Assembly: GCF_002803085.1 (NCBI RefSeq)
Contig: NZ_NNBJ01000013.1
Coordinates: 164,580-228,579 of the forward strand
Direction of reading: 5' to 3'
Length of the DNA: 64,000 bases
Origin: Streptomyces sp. CB01201
GTDB taxonomy: Bacteria; Actinomycetota; Actinomycetes; Streptomycetales; Streptomycetaceae
Both the position numbers and the translations under genes were made by a program. The notes under the pieces are model-generated. The model searched no databases. It had not been told where the DNA came from and saw only the letters and a program-made list of their open reading frames with translations. Positions 8,358-16,929 of this stretch are shown in pieces (the first letter of the stretch is position 1; each line of letters opens with the position of its first letter).

Positions 8358-9905
8358 GTGCGAACCACTCTGCGTGCCGCCGCTCTTGCTGCATCCGCCG
8401 CCATGGTCGTCGTCGGCGTCCAGGCAGGCTCCACCGCCGGTGCCACCGACCGCGCCGCCGGCGCCACCGCGCTGGACCTCACCACCACCCAGCGCGCCGA
8501 CGCCCTGAGCGCGGCGCAGGACGCGGCGCCCGCCACCGCCAAGGAACTCGGGCTCGGCGCCAAGGAAAAGCTCGTCGTCCGCGACGTCGTCAAGGACGCC
8601 GACGGAACGGTCCACACCCGCTACGAGCGCACCCTCGACGGCCTGCCCGTCCTCGGTGGCGACCTCGTCGTGCACACCGCGAAGGACGGCGCCGTCAAGG
8701 GCGTCGACAAGGCGACCGACGCGAAGATATCCGTCGCCACCACCACCTCGCTCAAGGCCGCCCCCACCGGCTCGCGCAAGGTCGTCTGGGCCGCCTCCGG
8801 CAAGCCCGTCCTCGCCTACGAGCGCACCGTCACCGGCACCCAGCCGGACGGCACGCCGAGCCGCCGCGACATCGTCACGGACGCCACCACCGGTGCCCAG
8901 CTGTACTCCCACGAGGAGATCGAGACCGGCACCGGGACCAGCGAGTACTCCGGCACGGTCACGCTCGGCACCACCAAGAGCGGCTCGACCTACAGCCTCA
9001 CCGACGCCGCGCGCGGCGGCCACAAGACGTACGACCTGAAGGGCGGCAGCTCCGGCACCGGCACGCTCTTCACGAAGTCCACCGACACGTGGGGCAACGG
9101 CTCGCCGTCCAACCGCGAGACCGCCGCCGTCGACGCCCACTACGGCGCGGCCGAGACGTGGGACTTCTACAAGACCGAGCTGGGCCGCAACGGCATCGCG
9201 GGCAACGGCAAGGCCGCCTACTCCCGGGTCCACTACGGCAACGCGTACGTCAACGCGTTCTGGGACGACAGCTGCTTCTGCATGACGTACGGCGACGGCC
9301 AGGGCAACAACAAGCCGCTCACCGCGCTGGACGTGGCCGGCCACGAGATGAGCCACGGCCTGACCGCGGCCACCGCCAAGCTGAACTACAGCGGTGAGTC
9401 CGGCGGCCTCAACGAGGCGACCAGCGACATGTTCGGCACCTCGGTCGAGTTCTTCGCCAACAACGCCTCCGACAAGGGCGATTACCTCATCGGCGAGAAG
9501 ATCGACATCAACGGCAACGGCACCCCGCTGCGCTACATGGACAAGCCCAGCAAGGACGGCGCGTCGGCCGACTACTGGTCGAGCGGCGTCGGCAACAAGG
9601 ACGTGCACTACTCGTCCGGCCCGGCCAACCACTTCTTCTACCTGCTGTCCGAGGGCAGCGGCGCGAAGACGATCAACGGGGTGAACTACAACTCGCCCAC
9701 GTACGACGGCTCCAAGGTCACCGGCATCGGCCGCGTCAAGGCGTACAAGATCTGGTACAAGGCGCTCTCCACGTACATGACCTCGACCACCAACTACAAG
9801 GCCGCGCGCGCCGCGACCCTGAAGGCGACGGGCGACCTGTACGGCACGACCAGCACCGAGTACAAGACGGTGGGCGCCGCCTGGACCGCCATCAACGTGA
9901 AGTGA
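8358..9905 (+). CDS. Secreted thermolysin-like M4 metallopeptidase
   Basis: This 515-residue preproenzyme starts at GTG 8358, 7 nt after AAGGAGA. A signal peptide of about 30 residues comes first (MRTTLRAAALAASAAMVVVG). An FTP/PepSY-like propeptide (GAKEKLVVRDVVKDADGTVH) precedes the catalytic domain from about residue 205. The zinc site is HEMSH at residues 329-333, with the third ligand Glu353 in NEATSD. A late histidine in DVHYSSGPANHFFYLL completes the M4 active site. It should be exported and self-processed to degrade extracellular protein. It is convergent with the M1 lipoprotein peptidase gene. Confidence 0.95.
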   Translation: MRTTLRAAALAASAAMVVVGVQAGSTAGATDRAAGATALDLTTTQRADALSAAQDAAPATAKELGLGAKEKLVVRDVVKDADGTVHTRYERTLDGLPVLGGDLVVHTAKDGAVKGVDKATDAKISVATTTSLKAAPTGSRKVVWAASGKPVLAYERTVTGTQPDGTPSRRDIVTDATTGAQLYSHEEIETGTGTSEYSGTVTLGTTKSGSTYSLTDAARGGHKTYDLKGGSSGTGTLFTKSTDTWGNGSPSNRETAAVDAHYGAAETWDFYKTELGRNGIAGNGKAAYSRVHYGNAYVNAFWDDSCFCMTYGDGQGNNKPLTALDVAGHEMSHGLTAATAKLNYSGESGGLNEATSDMFGTSVEFFANNASDKGDYLIGEKIDINGNGTPLRYMDKPSKDGASADYWSSGVGNKDVHYSSGPANHFFYLLSEGSGAKTINGVNYNSPTYDGSKVTGIGRVKAYKIWYKALSTYMTSTTNYKAARAATLKATGDLYGTTSTEYKTVGAAWTAINVK

Positions 9906-9952
9906 ACCGTGCGGTGTAGCGCTCCAACGCGCTTGCCCTGACGGGCAGTCGG

Positions 9953-9978
9953 GCCCGGCACCCTATGGGGTGTCGGGC
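9953..9978. terminator. Shared hairpin between convergent peptidase genes
   Basis: GCCCGGCACCC pairs with GGGTGTCGGGC (one G-T wobble) around the loop TATG. It overlaps the stop codon of the M1 gene and follows the M4 stop by 47 bp, so it could end transcription from either side. Confidence 0.7.
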
Positions 9979-11420
9979 TTTCCGTCTCCGTAGAGCCAGA
10001 TGTCCCATACCGCCGAGAGGCGGTGGCCCATCTCGTCGTCCACGAAGCGGACGAAGTCCTTCGTGGAGGCGTTGCCGTGGCGGTGGACGCGCACCCAGTC
10101 CTGGACCAGGGTGCGGAACCTGGCGTCGCCGACGGCCTCGCGGATCTTGTGGACGACCATGGCGCCGCGCACGTACACCGGCCGCCCCGAGACGTCGGAG
10201 GCGGTCGGCGGCTTGGCCGGCGGGAAGGCCCAGATCTCGTCGCCGTCGTCCTTGGCGTACTCCCCGTCGAAGATCTGCTGTGCGCTCGGACCGCCGTGGT
10301 CCTCGCTCCACAGCCACTCCGTGTACTGCGCGAAGCCCTCGTTGAGCCACATGTCCCGCCAGGCGGCCGGGGTGACGGAGTCGCCGAACCACTGGTGGGC
10401 CAGCTCGTGCACGAGGGTGCTGGCGTCGAAGTGGTCCAGCGGGAGCACCGGCCGGTTCTGGGTCTCCAGGGCGTAGCCCGAGGCCTTCGCGGGCGCCACG
10501 ATCACCCCGGTGGACGCGAACGGGTACGGCCCGAACCGCTTCTCCTCCCAGGCGAGCATGTCCGGCAGCTGAGCGACGACGGCGGCGGTCTGCTTGCGCA
10601 CCCCGGGATCGATGGCGCTGTAGATCGGAATGCCGGACTTGGTCGTGCCCTTGTCGATCTCGTACGGCCCGATCGCGACGGTCGCCAGATAGGTCGCCAT
10701 CGGCTCCTTCGTACGCCAACTGAACGTAGCCCGGCCCTTGTTGACGGTCCGTGACACCAACTCGCCGTTGGACACGGCCTGGAGACCGTCGGGCACGGTC
10801 ACCTTGATGTCGTACGTGGCCTTGTCGCTCGGGTGGTTGTTGGACGGGAACCAGGCCATCGAGCCGGTCGGCTCCCCGAGCGCGAGCACGCGGCCGCCGG
10901 GCGAGCGCAGCCAGCCTTCCTGCGAGCCGTCCAGGTCCGTGATGGTCTTGGGGCGGCCCGAGTAGCGCACGTACGCGGTGAACGTCTCGCCCTCGGTGAG
11001 GTCTTCCGCGGGCCGCAGGGTGAGCTCGTCCCCGGCCCGGTTGACGGCGGCCGGCTCGTCGTCGACGGTGGCCGACTCCACGTCCATGCCCGCGAAGTCG
11101 AGGTCGAAGGCGCTGAGGTCCTTGACGGCCCTGGCCACGATGGTGGCCCCGCCCTTGAGGCGTCCGCTCCCCGGGTCGTAGTCCAGGTCCAGGCTGTAGT
11201 GCTGGACGTCGTAGCCGTCGTTGCCCAGCTTGGGGAAGAGCGCGTCGCGCATGCCGGAGGAGCCCGGGGTGCCGGTCACTCCGCCGCTGCACGAGGTGAC
11301 GGCGAGGGCGGTGAGCAGCGCGACGGCCGCGAGGCGGGTGCGGCGGGTGCGGTGCGTTCGGCGTGTTCGGCTGCCCCCGAGCCGTGCCGGTAGTGCCCGC
11401 CTCTCCGGTCCTTTGTCCAC
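9963..11420 (-). CDS. M1-family aminopeptidase lipoprotein
   Basis: This 485-residue protein is a probable lipoprotein: a twin-Arg-rich leader, the hydrophobic run LAAVALLTALAVTSC and a lipobox cysteine near residue 43. The gluzincin zinc site is HELAHQWFGD (H338, E339, H342) with Glu361 in NEGFAQY. The beta-domain YSLDLDYD and a GALET-like region (YALETQNRP) agree with M1. It lacks the long C-terminal helical domain of PepN, as in the shorter secreted M1 peptidases of actinomycetes. GTG at 11420 is chosen because TAGGAT ends 7 nt upstream, implying a leaderless mRNA. Confidence 0.9.
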   Translation of the reverse strand: MDKGPERRALPARLGGSRTRRTHRTRRTRLAAVALLTALAVTSCSGGVTGTPGSSGMRDALFPKLGNDGYDVQHYSLDLDYDPGSGRLKGGATIVARAVKDLSAFDLDFAGMDVESATVDDEPAAVNRAGDELTLRPAEDLTEGETFTAYVRYSGRPKTITDLDGSQEGWLRSPGGRVLALGEPTGSMAWFPSNNHPSDKATYDIKVTVPDGLQAVSNGELVSRTVNKGRATFSWRTKEPMATYLATVAIGPYEIDKGTTKSGIPIYSAIDPGVRKQTAAVVAQLPDMLAWEEKRFGPYPFASTGVIVAPAKASGYALETQNRPVLPLDHFDASTLVHELAHQWFGDSVTPAAWRDMWLNEGFAQYTEWLWSEDHGGPSAQQIFDGEYAKDDGDEIWAFPPAKPPTASDVSGRPVYVRGAMVVHKIREAVGDARFRTLVQDWVRVHRHGNASTKDFVRFVDDEMGHRLSAVWDIWLYGDGKPDTP

Positions 11421-11427
11421 GTCTGTG

Positions 11428-11433
11428 ATCCTA
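11428..11433 (-). promoter_or_regulatory. -10 hexamer TAGGAT, leaderless promoter
   Basis: It ends 7 nt before the GTG at 11420 of the M1 peptidase gene, fitting the same spacing seen at many genes here. Confidence 0.45.
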
Positions 11434-11520
11434 CGGGCGACACGGCCACCCGCGACCGGGGGCCGTGATTCCGCTACCAGGGCTTTACTTGGGGGTCCCG
11501 CGTGCGGGGCTCCGCGTGCC

Positions 11521-12078
11521 CTACTTCCCCAGTGCCGCGACGCCCGCCTGCGCGAACTTCTCGTCGAGGTCGCCACTCGGGGCCCCGGCCACGCCGACAC
11601 CGGCGATCGGTGCGCCCTTCGCCTGGACCGGGGCGCCGCCCGCCAGGAACAGGGTGCCGGGGATGTCCTTCAGGTTCGGGGTCTGGGCGAGGCGCTTGGC
11701 CAGCTCGGAGGTGGGCGCGTTCCAGGAGACGGCGGTGTACGCCTTGCGCTCGGCCGACTCCGGCGACTGCGGGCCCGCGCCGTCGCCGCGCAGCGTCACG
11801 ATGGTGTTGCCGTCGCGGTCGACCACGGCGACGGAGACCTTCTGGTTCTCCTTGCCGGCCGCGTTGAGGGCGGCCTGGGCGGCCTTGGTCGCGGCGGTCA
11901 CGGTGAGGTGGGTGGAGGTGGTGAGGTTCTGACCGGCGGCGGGGGCCGCCGCCGGGACCGCGGTGCCGGCCGTGCCGCTCGCGGCATTGGCGGTGACGAC
12001 GCCGAAGGTGCCGGCGGCGGCGATGGCGAGCGCGGTGGCGGACAGGGCGAGCTTCTTGTTCTTCTTGGTGAGGTTCAT
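11521..12078 (-). CDS. hbpS: HbpS-like extracellular haem-binding redox sensor (GlcG/HbpS, DUF336)
   Basis: The 185-residue protein has a signal peptide (MNLTKKNKKLALSATALAIAAAG... cut near ANA) and one GlcG/HbpS domain from about residue 55. The core signatures are VSVAVVDRDGNTIVTLRGDGAGP, ERKAYTAVSW and the glycine-rich GGAPVQAKGAPIAGVGVAGAPSGDLDEKFA. In S. reticuli, HbpS binds haem and iron and controls the SenS kinase outside the membrane. Divergent senS-senR genes directly next to it support the same role. The ATG at 12078 is the only start that keeps the signal peptide. Confidence 0.9.
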   Translation of the reverse strand: MNLTKKNKKLALSATALAIAAAGTFGVVTANAASGTAGTAVPAAAPAAGQNLTTSTHLTVTAATKAAQAALNAAGKENQKVSVAVVDRDGNTIVTLRGDGAGPQSPESAERKAYTAVSWNAPTSELAKRLAQTPNLKDIPGTLFLAGGAPVQAKGAPIAGVGVAGAPSGDLDEKFAQAGVAALGK

Positions 12079-12117
12079 GCTTCGATCCTGGCGGCGCGAA
12101 GGCCCCGTTCCCCTCGG

Positions 12118-12146
12118 CGTACCGGCTGCTCCCGCGGCGCGGTACG
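12118..12146. promoter_or_regulatory. Inverted repeat between hbpS and senS, candidate SenR operator
   Basis: CGTACCG at 12118-12124 and CGGTACG at 12140-12146 form a 7-15-7 perfect inverted repeat in the 161-bp divergent intergenic region. SenR of S. reticuli is known to bind upstream of hbpS. That this is its site is inference. Confidence 0.4.
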
Positions 12147-12239
12147 GCGGATGGCCCCGTCAGCCGATCGGTTGATGCGGGGGTGGCCGGAGCGGGTGAC
12201 GATGAGGGGGCGGCTCGTGCGTACGGGCAGGTGAGAGGC

Positions 12240-13682
12240 GTGAACGAGGAGGGCGGAGGACGGATGGCCGACAGCGGCGACGACCGCGACGAGGACGGCG
12301 GCGGCGCCCGACGCGCGGCACACGACACCATCGCCGACGGCCACGACGAGCCCGGCGACGACCTCGACGCGGACGCCCGCGGCAACGGACCCGCGGCACA
12401 CGACACCATCGCCGACGGCCACGACGAGCCCGGCGACGGTCCCGGGGCACACGGCGCCGTCGATCCGCCCGGTACCGAGCGGTGGCTGCCGGTCGTCATG
12501 CACGCGGCGTTCTTCCTGCTGCTCGGCGCCTCGCTCGCCCGGTTTCTGATCCGGCACCCCGGGGACGCCCGCACGCCGTGGATCATCGCGCTCTCCACCG
12601 CACTGGCCCTGCTGTACGTGCTGGGTCCCGCGCTGGGCTCACGGCCGACGCCGCGCCGGCTGGCCTGGCTCGGCGGGGTCGTGGCCACCTGGATGGTCCT
12701 GGTGGTGCTCGCGCCGAGCTTCGCGTGGTGTGCGGTGCCGCTGTTCTACACCGGTCTGCGGACGCTGCGGCCACGCGCGGCGCTGGTCCTGGTCGCGGTG
12801 CTGACCGCGTTCGTCGTGATCGCCCAGGTCGAACTCTCCACCAACGGCTTCGACCCGAACCTCGTGCTCGCCCCGCCCGCCGTGGCGGCGATCGCGACCG
12901 CCGTGTTCGTACAGATGCAGCGCCAGTCCGACCGCCAGCATGAACTGGCAGAGCAGCAGAGGCAGTTGATCGACGACCTGCTGCGCACGCGGCGCGAACT
13001 CGCCGCCACCGAACGCCGTGAAGGCACGCTCGCCGAACGCCAGCGGCTCTCGATGGAGATCCACGACACCCTCGCGCAGGGCCTGTCCAGCCAGCAGATG
13101 CTGCTCCAGGCCGCCGACCGGGTGTGGGCCAGCGACACCGACGCGGCCCGCCGCCATGTCCGTACGGCCGAGTCCATCGCGGAACGCAACCTCGCCGAGG
13201 CCCGCCGGTTCGTGCACGACCTCACCCCCGCCGACCTCGCGGCGGGCGGCGGCCTGGACGAGGCGCTGCGGGCGCTCGCGGCGCGGGAATCGGCGGAGTC
13301 GGAGTCGGGGGCGGGGGCGTTCGAGGTGCGTTGCCACATCGACGGGGCGCCGGTCGCGGCGCTGCCCGAACGGGTCGGCTCGGCCCTGCTGCGCATCGCC
13401 CAGGGCGCGCTCGCGAACGTACGCGAGCACGCCGGGGCGACGACGGCCGCGCTCACGCTCACCTATCTGGGTGACCAGGTGGTCCTGGACATCGCGGACG
13501 ACGGCCGGGGCTTCACGCCCGGCCCGCTCGGCGTACGGGCCCCCTCCCCCGGCGTACGAGGGCACGGCCTGCCCGCGATGCACGCCCGGGTCCGGCAGCT
13601 GGGCGGCACCCTGACCGTCGAATCGTCCCCCGGCGAAGGCACCGTCCTGTCCGCCGCGATCCCCTTGGAGCCGCGCCCATGA
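12240..13682 (+). CDS. senS: SenS-like sensor histidine kinase of the HbpS system
   Basis: The 480-residue NarL-type kinase has a long acidic N-terminus, then about five membrane helices (LPVVMHAAFFLLLGASLAR to VLAPPAVAAIATAVFVQ). A coiled coil, a HisKA_3 dimerisation helix with phospho-acceptor His275 (LSMEIHDTLAQGLSSQ) and a HATPase domain with DIADDGRGF and GHGLPAM follow. The N-terminus has a near-identical internal duplication of AAHDTIADGHDEPGD. GTG at 12240 (GAGAGG upstream) is preferred; ATG at 12264 behind GGAGG is the alternative. It overlaps senR by four bases. Confidence 0.9.
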   Translation: MNEEGGGRMADSGDDRDEDGGGARRAAHDTIADGHDEPGDDLDADARGNGPAAHDTIADGHDEPGDGPGAHGAVDPPGTERWLPVVMHAAFFLLLGASLARFLIRHPGDARTPWIIALSTALALLYVLGPALGSRPTPRRLAWLGGVVATWMVLVVLAPSFAWCAVPLFYTGLRTLRPRAALVLVAVLTAFVVIAQVELSTNGFDPNLVLAPPAVAAIATAVFVQMQRQSDRQHELAEQQRQLIDDLLRTRRELAATERREGTLAERQRLSMEIHDTLAQGLSSQQMLLQAADRVWASDTDAARRHVRTAESIAERNLAEARRFVHDLTPADLAAGGGLDEALRALAARESAESESGAGAFEVRCHIDGAPVAALPERVGSALLRIAQGALANVREHAGATTAALTLTYLGDQVVLDIADDGRGFTPGPLGVRAPSPGVRGHGLPAMHARVRQLGGTLTVESSPGEGTVLSAAIPLEPRP

Positions 13683-14314
13683 CCCCATCGCCCGTTCCGG
13701 TACGGATCCTGCTGTGCGACGACCACGTGGTGGTGCGGGCGGGGCTGCTGGCGCTCATCGGCAGCGAGCCGGACATCGAGGTGGTCGGCGAGGCGGGCAG
13801 CGGCGAGGAGGCGGTGGCCGCGGCGGCCAAGCTGAAACCGGACGTGGTGCTCATGGACCTCCAGCTGGGGCCGGGCATCGACGGCGTCGAGGCGACGCGG
13901 CGGATCTCGGCGAGCGGGGTGCACGTGCTCGTCCTGACGACGTACGACACGGACGCGGACATCACGCGGGCGATCGCCGCGGGGGCGACCGGGTACCTCC
14001 TGAAGGCGGAGCGCCCCGAGGAGCTGTTCGCCGCGATCCGGGCGGCGGCGCAGGGCCGTACGACGCTGTCCCCGCCGGTGGCGAGCCGCGTCATGAACCG
14101 GCTGCGGGGTGCCTCCCGGCCCGCCCTCACCCCGCGCGAGCTCGACATCCTGGCCCAGCTGGCCAACGGCCTCGGCAACCGGGAGATCGCGCGGGCGCTG
14201 TTCATCAGCGAAGCGACGGTGAAGACGCACCTGGGACGCATCTACGAGAAGCTCGGCGTCGATACGCGGGCGGGGGCGGTGTCGGTGGCCAAGGAACACC
14301 GCCTCCTGCCCTGA
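13679..14314 (+). CDS. senR: SenR-like NarL/FixJ response regulator
   Basis: The 211-residue regulator has a receiver domain (phospho-acceptor Asp60 in VVLMDLQL, acidic pair DD at 14-15, Lys in YLLKAERP). A LuxR-type helix-turn-helix at about 145-205 follows (LTPRELDILAQLANGLGNREIARALFIS). The ATG overlaps the senS TGA (ATGA), so it is translationally coupled and is the cognate partner. In S. reticuli, SenR controls redox-defence genes such as furS-cpeB and hbpS itself. Confidence 0.92.
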   Translation: MTPSPVPVRILLCDDHVVVRAGLLALIGSEPDIEVVGEAGSGEEAVAAAAKLKPDVVLMDLQLGPGIDGVEATRRISASGVHVLVLTTYDTDADITRAIAAGATGYLLKAERPEELFAAIRAAAQGRTTLSPPVASRVMNRLRGASRPALTPRELDILAQLANGLGNREIARALFISEATVKTHLGRIYEKLGVDTRAGAVSVAKEHRLLP

Positions 14315-14373
14315 GGGGGTGCGGGGGGGCTCGCGGGGGCTTACGGGGGCGGGCCGGCCCGGGGAGTTCGCCC

Positions 14374-14407
14374 GCCCACCCGCCCGTGATGCCCACCCGC
14401 CCGTGAT
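14374..14407. repeat. Perfect 17-bp tandem duplication
   Basis: GCCCACCCGCCCGTGAT occurs twice head to tail in the gap between senR and the VOC gene. Confidence 0.85.
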
Positions 14408-14434
14408 GCCCCCCGGCCCACCCGCCGGGGCGGG

Positions 14435-14770
14435 TCAGCCGGAGACGCAGAACTCGTTGCCGGCGGGGTCCTGGAGGGTGGTCCACGCGAGGCCCGGCGC
14501 GCTGTGCTCGCCGACGATCGTGGCCCCCATCTTCACCAGCCGATCCACCTCGTCCCTGCGGTCCGACGAGGAGAAGTCGACATGGATACGGTTCTTGCCC
14601 ACCTTTGCCTCGGGCACGCGCTGGAAACCCAGGACGAGCGGCTGGGCCGCGAGGACGACGAACTCACCGAAGTCCTGGGCCACTTCAACCCCCAGGGCCC
14701 CCGCCCACCAGTAGGCAAGGGCCCGGGGCTCCGCACAGTCAATCGTGATCATCTTCGCCGAAAGCGCCAT
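14435..14770 (-). CDS. VOC/glyoxalase-fold protein
   Basis: The 111-residue protein is a one- or two-module vicinal-oxygen-chelate fold. It begins MALSAKMITIDCAEPRALAYWWAGALG, continues with RIHVDFSSSDR, and ends with the typical WTTLQDPAGNEFCVSG. Relatives bind small molecules such as antibiotics or act as lyases; the substrate is unknown. TACCGT ends 6 nt before the ATG, implying a leaderless transcript. Confidence 0.85.
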   Translation of the reverse strand: MALSAKMITIDCAEPRALAYWWAGALGVEVAQDFGEFVVLAAQPLVLGFQRVPEAKVGKNRIHVDFSSSDRRDEVDRLVKMGATIVGEHSAPGLAWTTLQDPAGNEFCVSG

Positions 14771-14776
14771 GCGACC

Positions 14777-14782
14777 ACGGTA
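14777..14782 (-). promoter_or_regulatory. -10 hexamer TACCGT, leaderless promoter
   Basis: It ends 6 nt before the ATG at 14770 of the VOC gene. Confidence 0.42.
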
Positions 14783-14817
14783 GATCAGAAGGAGCGCTCC
14801 CGGACCTCACCTCTCGA

Positions 14818-14925
14818 CCCCGGCCCACCTACAGAGGCACGGAGACCGCGGCACTCCCCCTCCACCCCGGCCCACCTACAGGGGCGCGGGGAACTGCGCG
14901 AACGGCCCCCACGGCCCGCAGCCGA
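14818..14925. repeat. Streptomyces-type intergenic repeat, two degenerate copies
   Basis: CCCCGGCCCACCTACAG at 14818 recurs at 14865. The second copy runs on into GGGGCGCGGGGAACTGCGCG and CGGCCCGCAGCCG, a dispersed non-coding motif I recognise from many Streptomyces genomes. It sits between divergent genes, and no open reading frame crosses it convincingly. Confidence 0.6.
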
Positions 14926-15061
14926 TGCATCCCACCCCCGGAGGCCGCACGGCGGAGCCGCAAAAGTCACAGCGGGCCAAAGGGGAGGCTGCCGCAGGGG
15001 CCGTAGGGGGCCGCAGGGGGCCGCAAATGGGACGTGCCCCAAGCCATGGCACCATCGAGGC

Positions 15062-15562
15062 GTGCTCGACATCGGCTACTCCCTATCCCGCCGCTTCCCC
15101 GACCCCACCCGCATCGACTACAGCCGCGCGGACGTCTACACCCTCCGCCACGACCTCTTCTGCGGAGACGTCTACCTCGCCGACACCAAGGCGGACCGCG
15201 AGGTGTCCACAGCCTGGGGATGGGTGCCCGTGCTCGACTTCGCCTGGGCGCTGTGCGACACCGTCGAGAACCTGGACCAGGATCCCCTCGGCTCCCGCGC
15301 CGCCCGCCCCCAGTACGCCGAGATCGACTTCACCGAGTCGACGGACCGCATGCTGTTCGAGCGCCGCTTCGGCTGGGTGGACGTCGAGGCGGACTGGATG
15401 CCCGCCGACGAGCCCCCGCTCACCTTCGCGCACACCGAACTCCGCCGCGAGACAAGGGACTTCCTGCACGATCTGATCGCGGACCTGACCGACCTCCACG
15501 AGGGCCTCGGCGAGAACCCGATCGTCTGGGACCTCCAGGCCCGCTTCCCCCGAATCGACTGA
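15062..15562 (+). CDS. Conserved hypothetical protein
   Basis: The 166-residue product begins MLDIGYSLSRRFPDPTRIDYSRADVYT (GTG start). It is acidic and rich in aromatic residues, with WGWVPVLDFAWALCDTVENL, EIDFTESTDRMLFERRFGWVDVEADW and a helical C-terminus. I know similar unnamed Streptomyces proteins, but no function. It has no signal peptide or membrane segment. The ribosome-binding site is weak (GAGG). The fold looks like a compact cytosolic domain. Confidence 0.72.
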   Translation: MLDIGYSLSRRFPDPTRIDYSRADVYTLRHDLFCGDVYLADTKADREVSTAWGWVPVLDFAWALCDTVENLDQDPLGSRAARPQYAEIDFTESTDRMLFERRFGWVDVEADWMPADEPPLTFAHTELRRETRDFLHDLIADLTDLHEGLGENPIVWDLQARFPRID

Positions 15563-15593
15563 CGGCCGGCCCCCCAGGGGGAGGACCAGGCGA

Positions 15594-15903
15594 ATGGAAC
15601 CGGGAGGGGGCCGGGACCGGGGCCGGGAGCGGGCCGGGACCGGGGCCGGGAGCAGGACCGGGACGGGGGCCGGGAGCAGGACCGGGACCGGGACCGGGAG
15701 CAGGACCGGGAGCAGGGCCGGGGCCGGGAGCAGGGCCGGGACCGGGGCCGGGGCCGGGAGCAGGACCGGGACCGGGGCCGGGGCCGGGAGCAGGACCGGG
15801 ACCAGGGCCGGGGCCGGGAGCAGGGCCGGGACCGGGGCCGGGGCCGGGAGCAGGGCCGGGACCGGGGCCGGGAGCAGGACCGGGAGCGGGGCCGGGAGCG
15901 AGA
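15594..15903. repeat. GC-rich minisatellite of 6-bp and 12-bp units
   Basis: About 310 bp consist almost wholly of shuffled GGGACC, GGGGCC and GGGAGC hexamers, with higher-order repeats such as GGGGCCGGGAGCAGG. Because the unit is a multiple of three, every frame stays open on both strands and would encode Gly/Pro/Ala or Arg/Ser repeats. No such frame has a plausible start. It lies between two convergent genes, immediately beyond the pentapeptide gene's stop codon. Confidence 0.9.
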
Positions 15904-15910
15904 GGCTCGC

Positions 15911-16612
15911 TCACGCCTCCACCCGCACCCCCACCTGCGCCGCGAACGCCGGTGCCAGATCCAGGAGTTGGGACGGGCTGATGACCGCCCCCGCGAGCCG
16001 CTCCACCCCGCGCGCGATGTCGAGCAGAGTCGCCCCGCGCAGATCGACGTCCTTGAGCCGGGCCCCCGTGAAGTCCGCCCCGCGCAGCTCGCAGCCGTGG
16101 AACTCGACCCGTACGAGCGAGGCCCCGCCGAAGTCCGGCTCGGAGAGCACACAGCCCTCGAAGACGACGTCGCGCAGCTCGGCCTCGCGCAGGTTCAGAT
16201 AGTCGATCTTGCCACCGCGGATCAGCACCCGCTCCAGGACCGAGCCGTGCAGCTGCACCCCGCCCATCCGGACGTCGCGCACCTCCACGTCGCGCAGGCT
16301 GGCCCGCGCCAGATCCGTACCCACCCCACGGATCCCGGAGAGCACCGAGTCGATGAAGCGGGCTCCGGTCAGCCGCGTATCGTCCAGGACGCATCCGTAC
16401 ACACCGCAGTCGAGGAAGCGCGAGCTGGGCGCCTGCTGGCGCGACAGGTCGAGATCCCTGAACTCAAGCCCGTCATAGTCACCCTCCGGCTCCAGCTCAC
16501 CCGCGCCGAACGGCGCCAGTGGCGGCAGTCGCACCTCCGCCCTGCGGGCACCCGCCCTAGCCGCCGTCTTCTTCGCACTCCGTGCCGCTGCCATATCCCC
16601 ATGCTGGACCAT
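15911..16612 (-). CDS. Pentapeptide-repeat protein
   Basis: The 233-residue protein has some 20 pentapeptide units of the A(D/N)LxX type from about residue 50: RLTGARFIDS, DLARASLRDV, NLREAELRDV, GASLVRVEF and GADFTGARLKDVDLRGATL. These predict a right-handed quadrilateral beta-helix. The N-terminus is basic and Ala-rich. Some family members mimic DNA or protect gyrase, but most have no known role. ATG 16612 follows AGGGGTGA; ATG 16594 is a possible shorter start. The gene ends at the edge of the minisatellite. Confidence 0.87.
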   Translation of the reverse strand: MVQHGDMAAARSAKKTAARAGARRAEVRLPPLAPFGAGELEPEGDYDGLEFRDLDLSRQQAPSSRFLDCGVYGCVLDDTRLTGARFIDSVLSGIRGVGTDLARASLRDVEVRDVRMGGVQLHGSVLERVLIRGGKIDYLNLREAELRDVVFEGCVLSEPDFGGASLVRVEFHGCELRGADFTGARLKDVDLRGATLLDIARGVERLAGAVISPSQLLDLAPAFAAQVGVRVEA

Positions 16613-16929
16613 GGCACTGACAATCACCCCTGCTCGGAACCGGGGGAACCGCTCACTCCATAAATTCGCGCCCTGGACATGTCACATTCCAGCCGCCCGT
16701 TCCGTCCCGTTTCCGTACGCCTTCCAGGACCGGAACCGCGCCCGTGCCGGGGCCGTACCGCCGCCGGCCCCGCACCGTACGAACGCGGAACCACACGCCG
16801 GCGCGGCGGCACCTCGCGAAGCCCCGAACAGGGTCTGCTGGAGGGCGAGTTCACCCAGGACACCCCGGGCTGGCCGGAACGCTTCCCCGGCCCGGGCCCC
16901 GGCCCCCGCCCCCGGCCACCGGTCAGCGG

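Noticed and set aside
8004..9632. 542-residue antisense frame over the M4 peptidase
   Set aside because: It is an artefact of high GC codon bias; the sense frame has a complete signal peptide and zinc site.
15034..15981. Long frames on both strands encoding Gly-Pro-Gly-Ala repeat proteins across the minisatellite
   Set aside because: All frames stay open because the repeat unit is a multiple of three and lacks A/T. No start site or ribosome-binding site fits, and the neighbouring genes occupy other frames.
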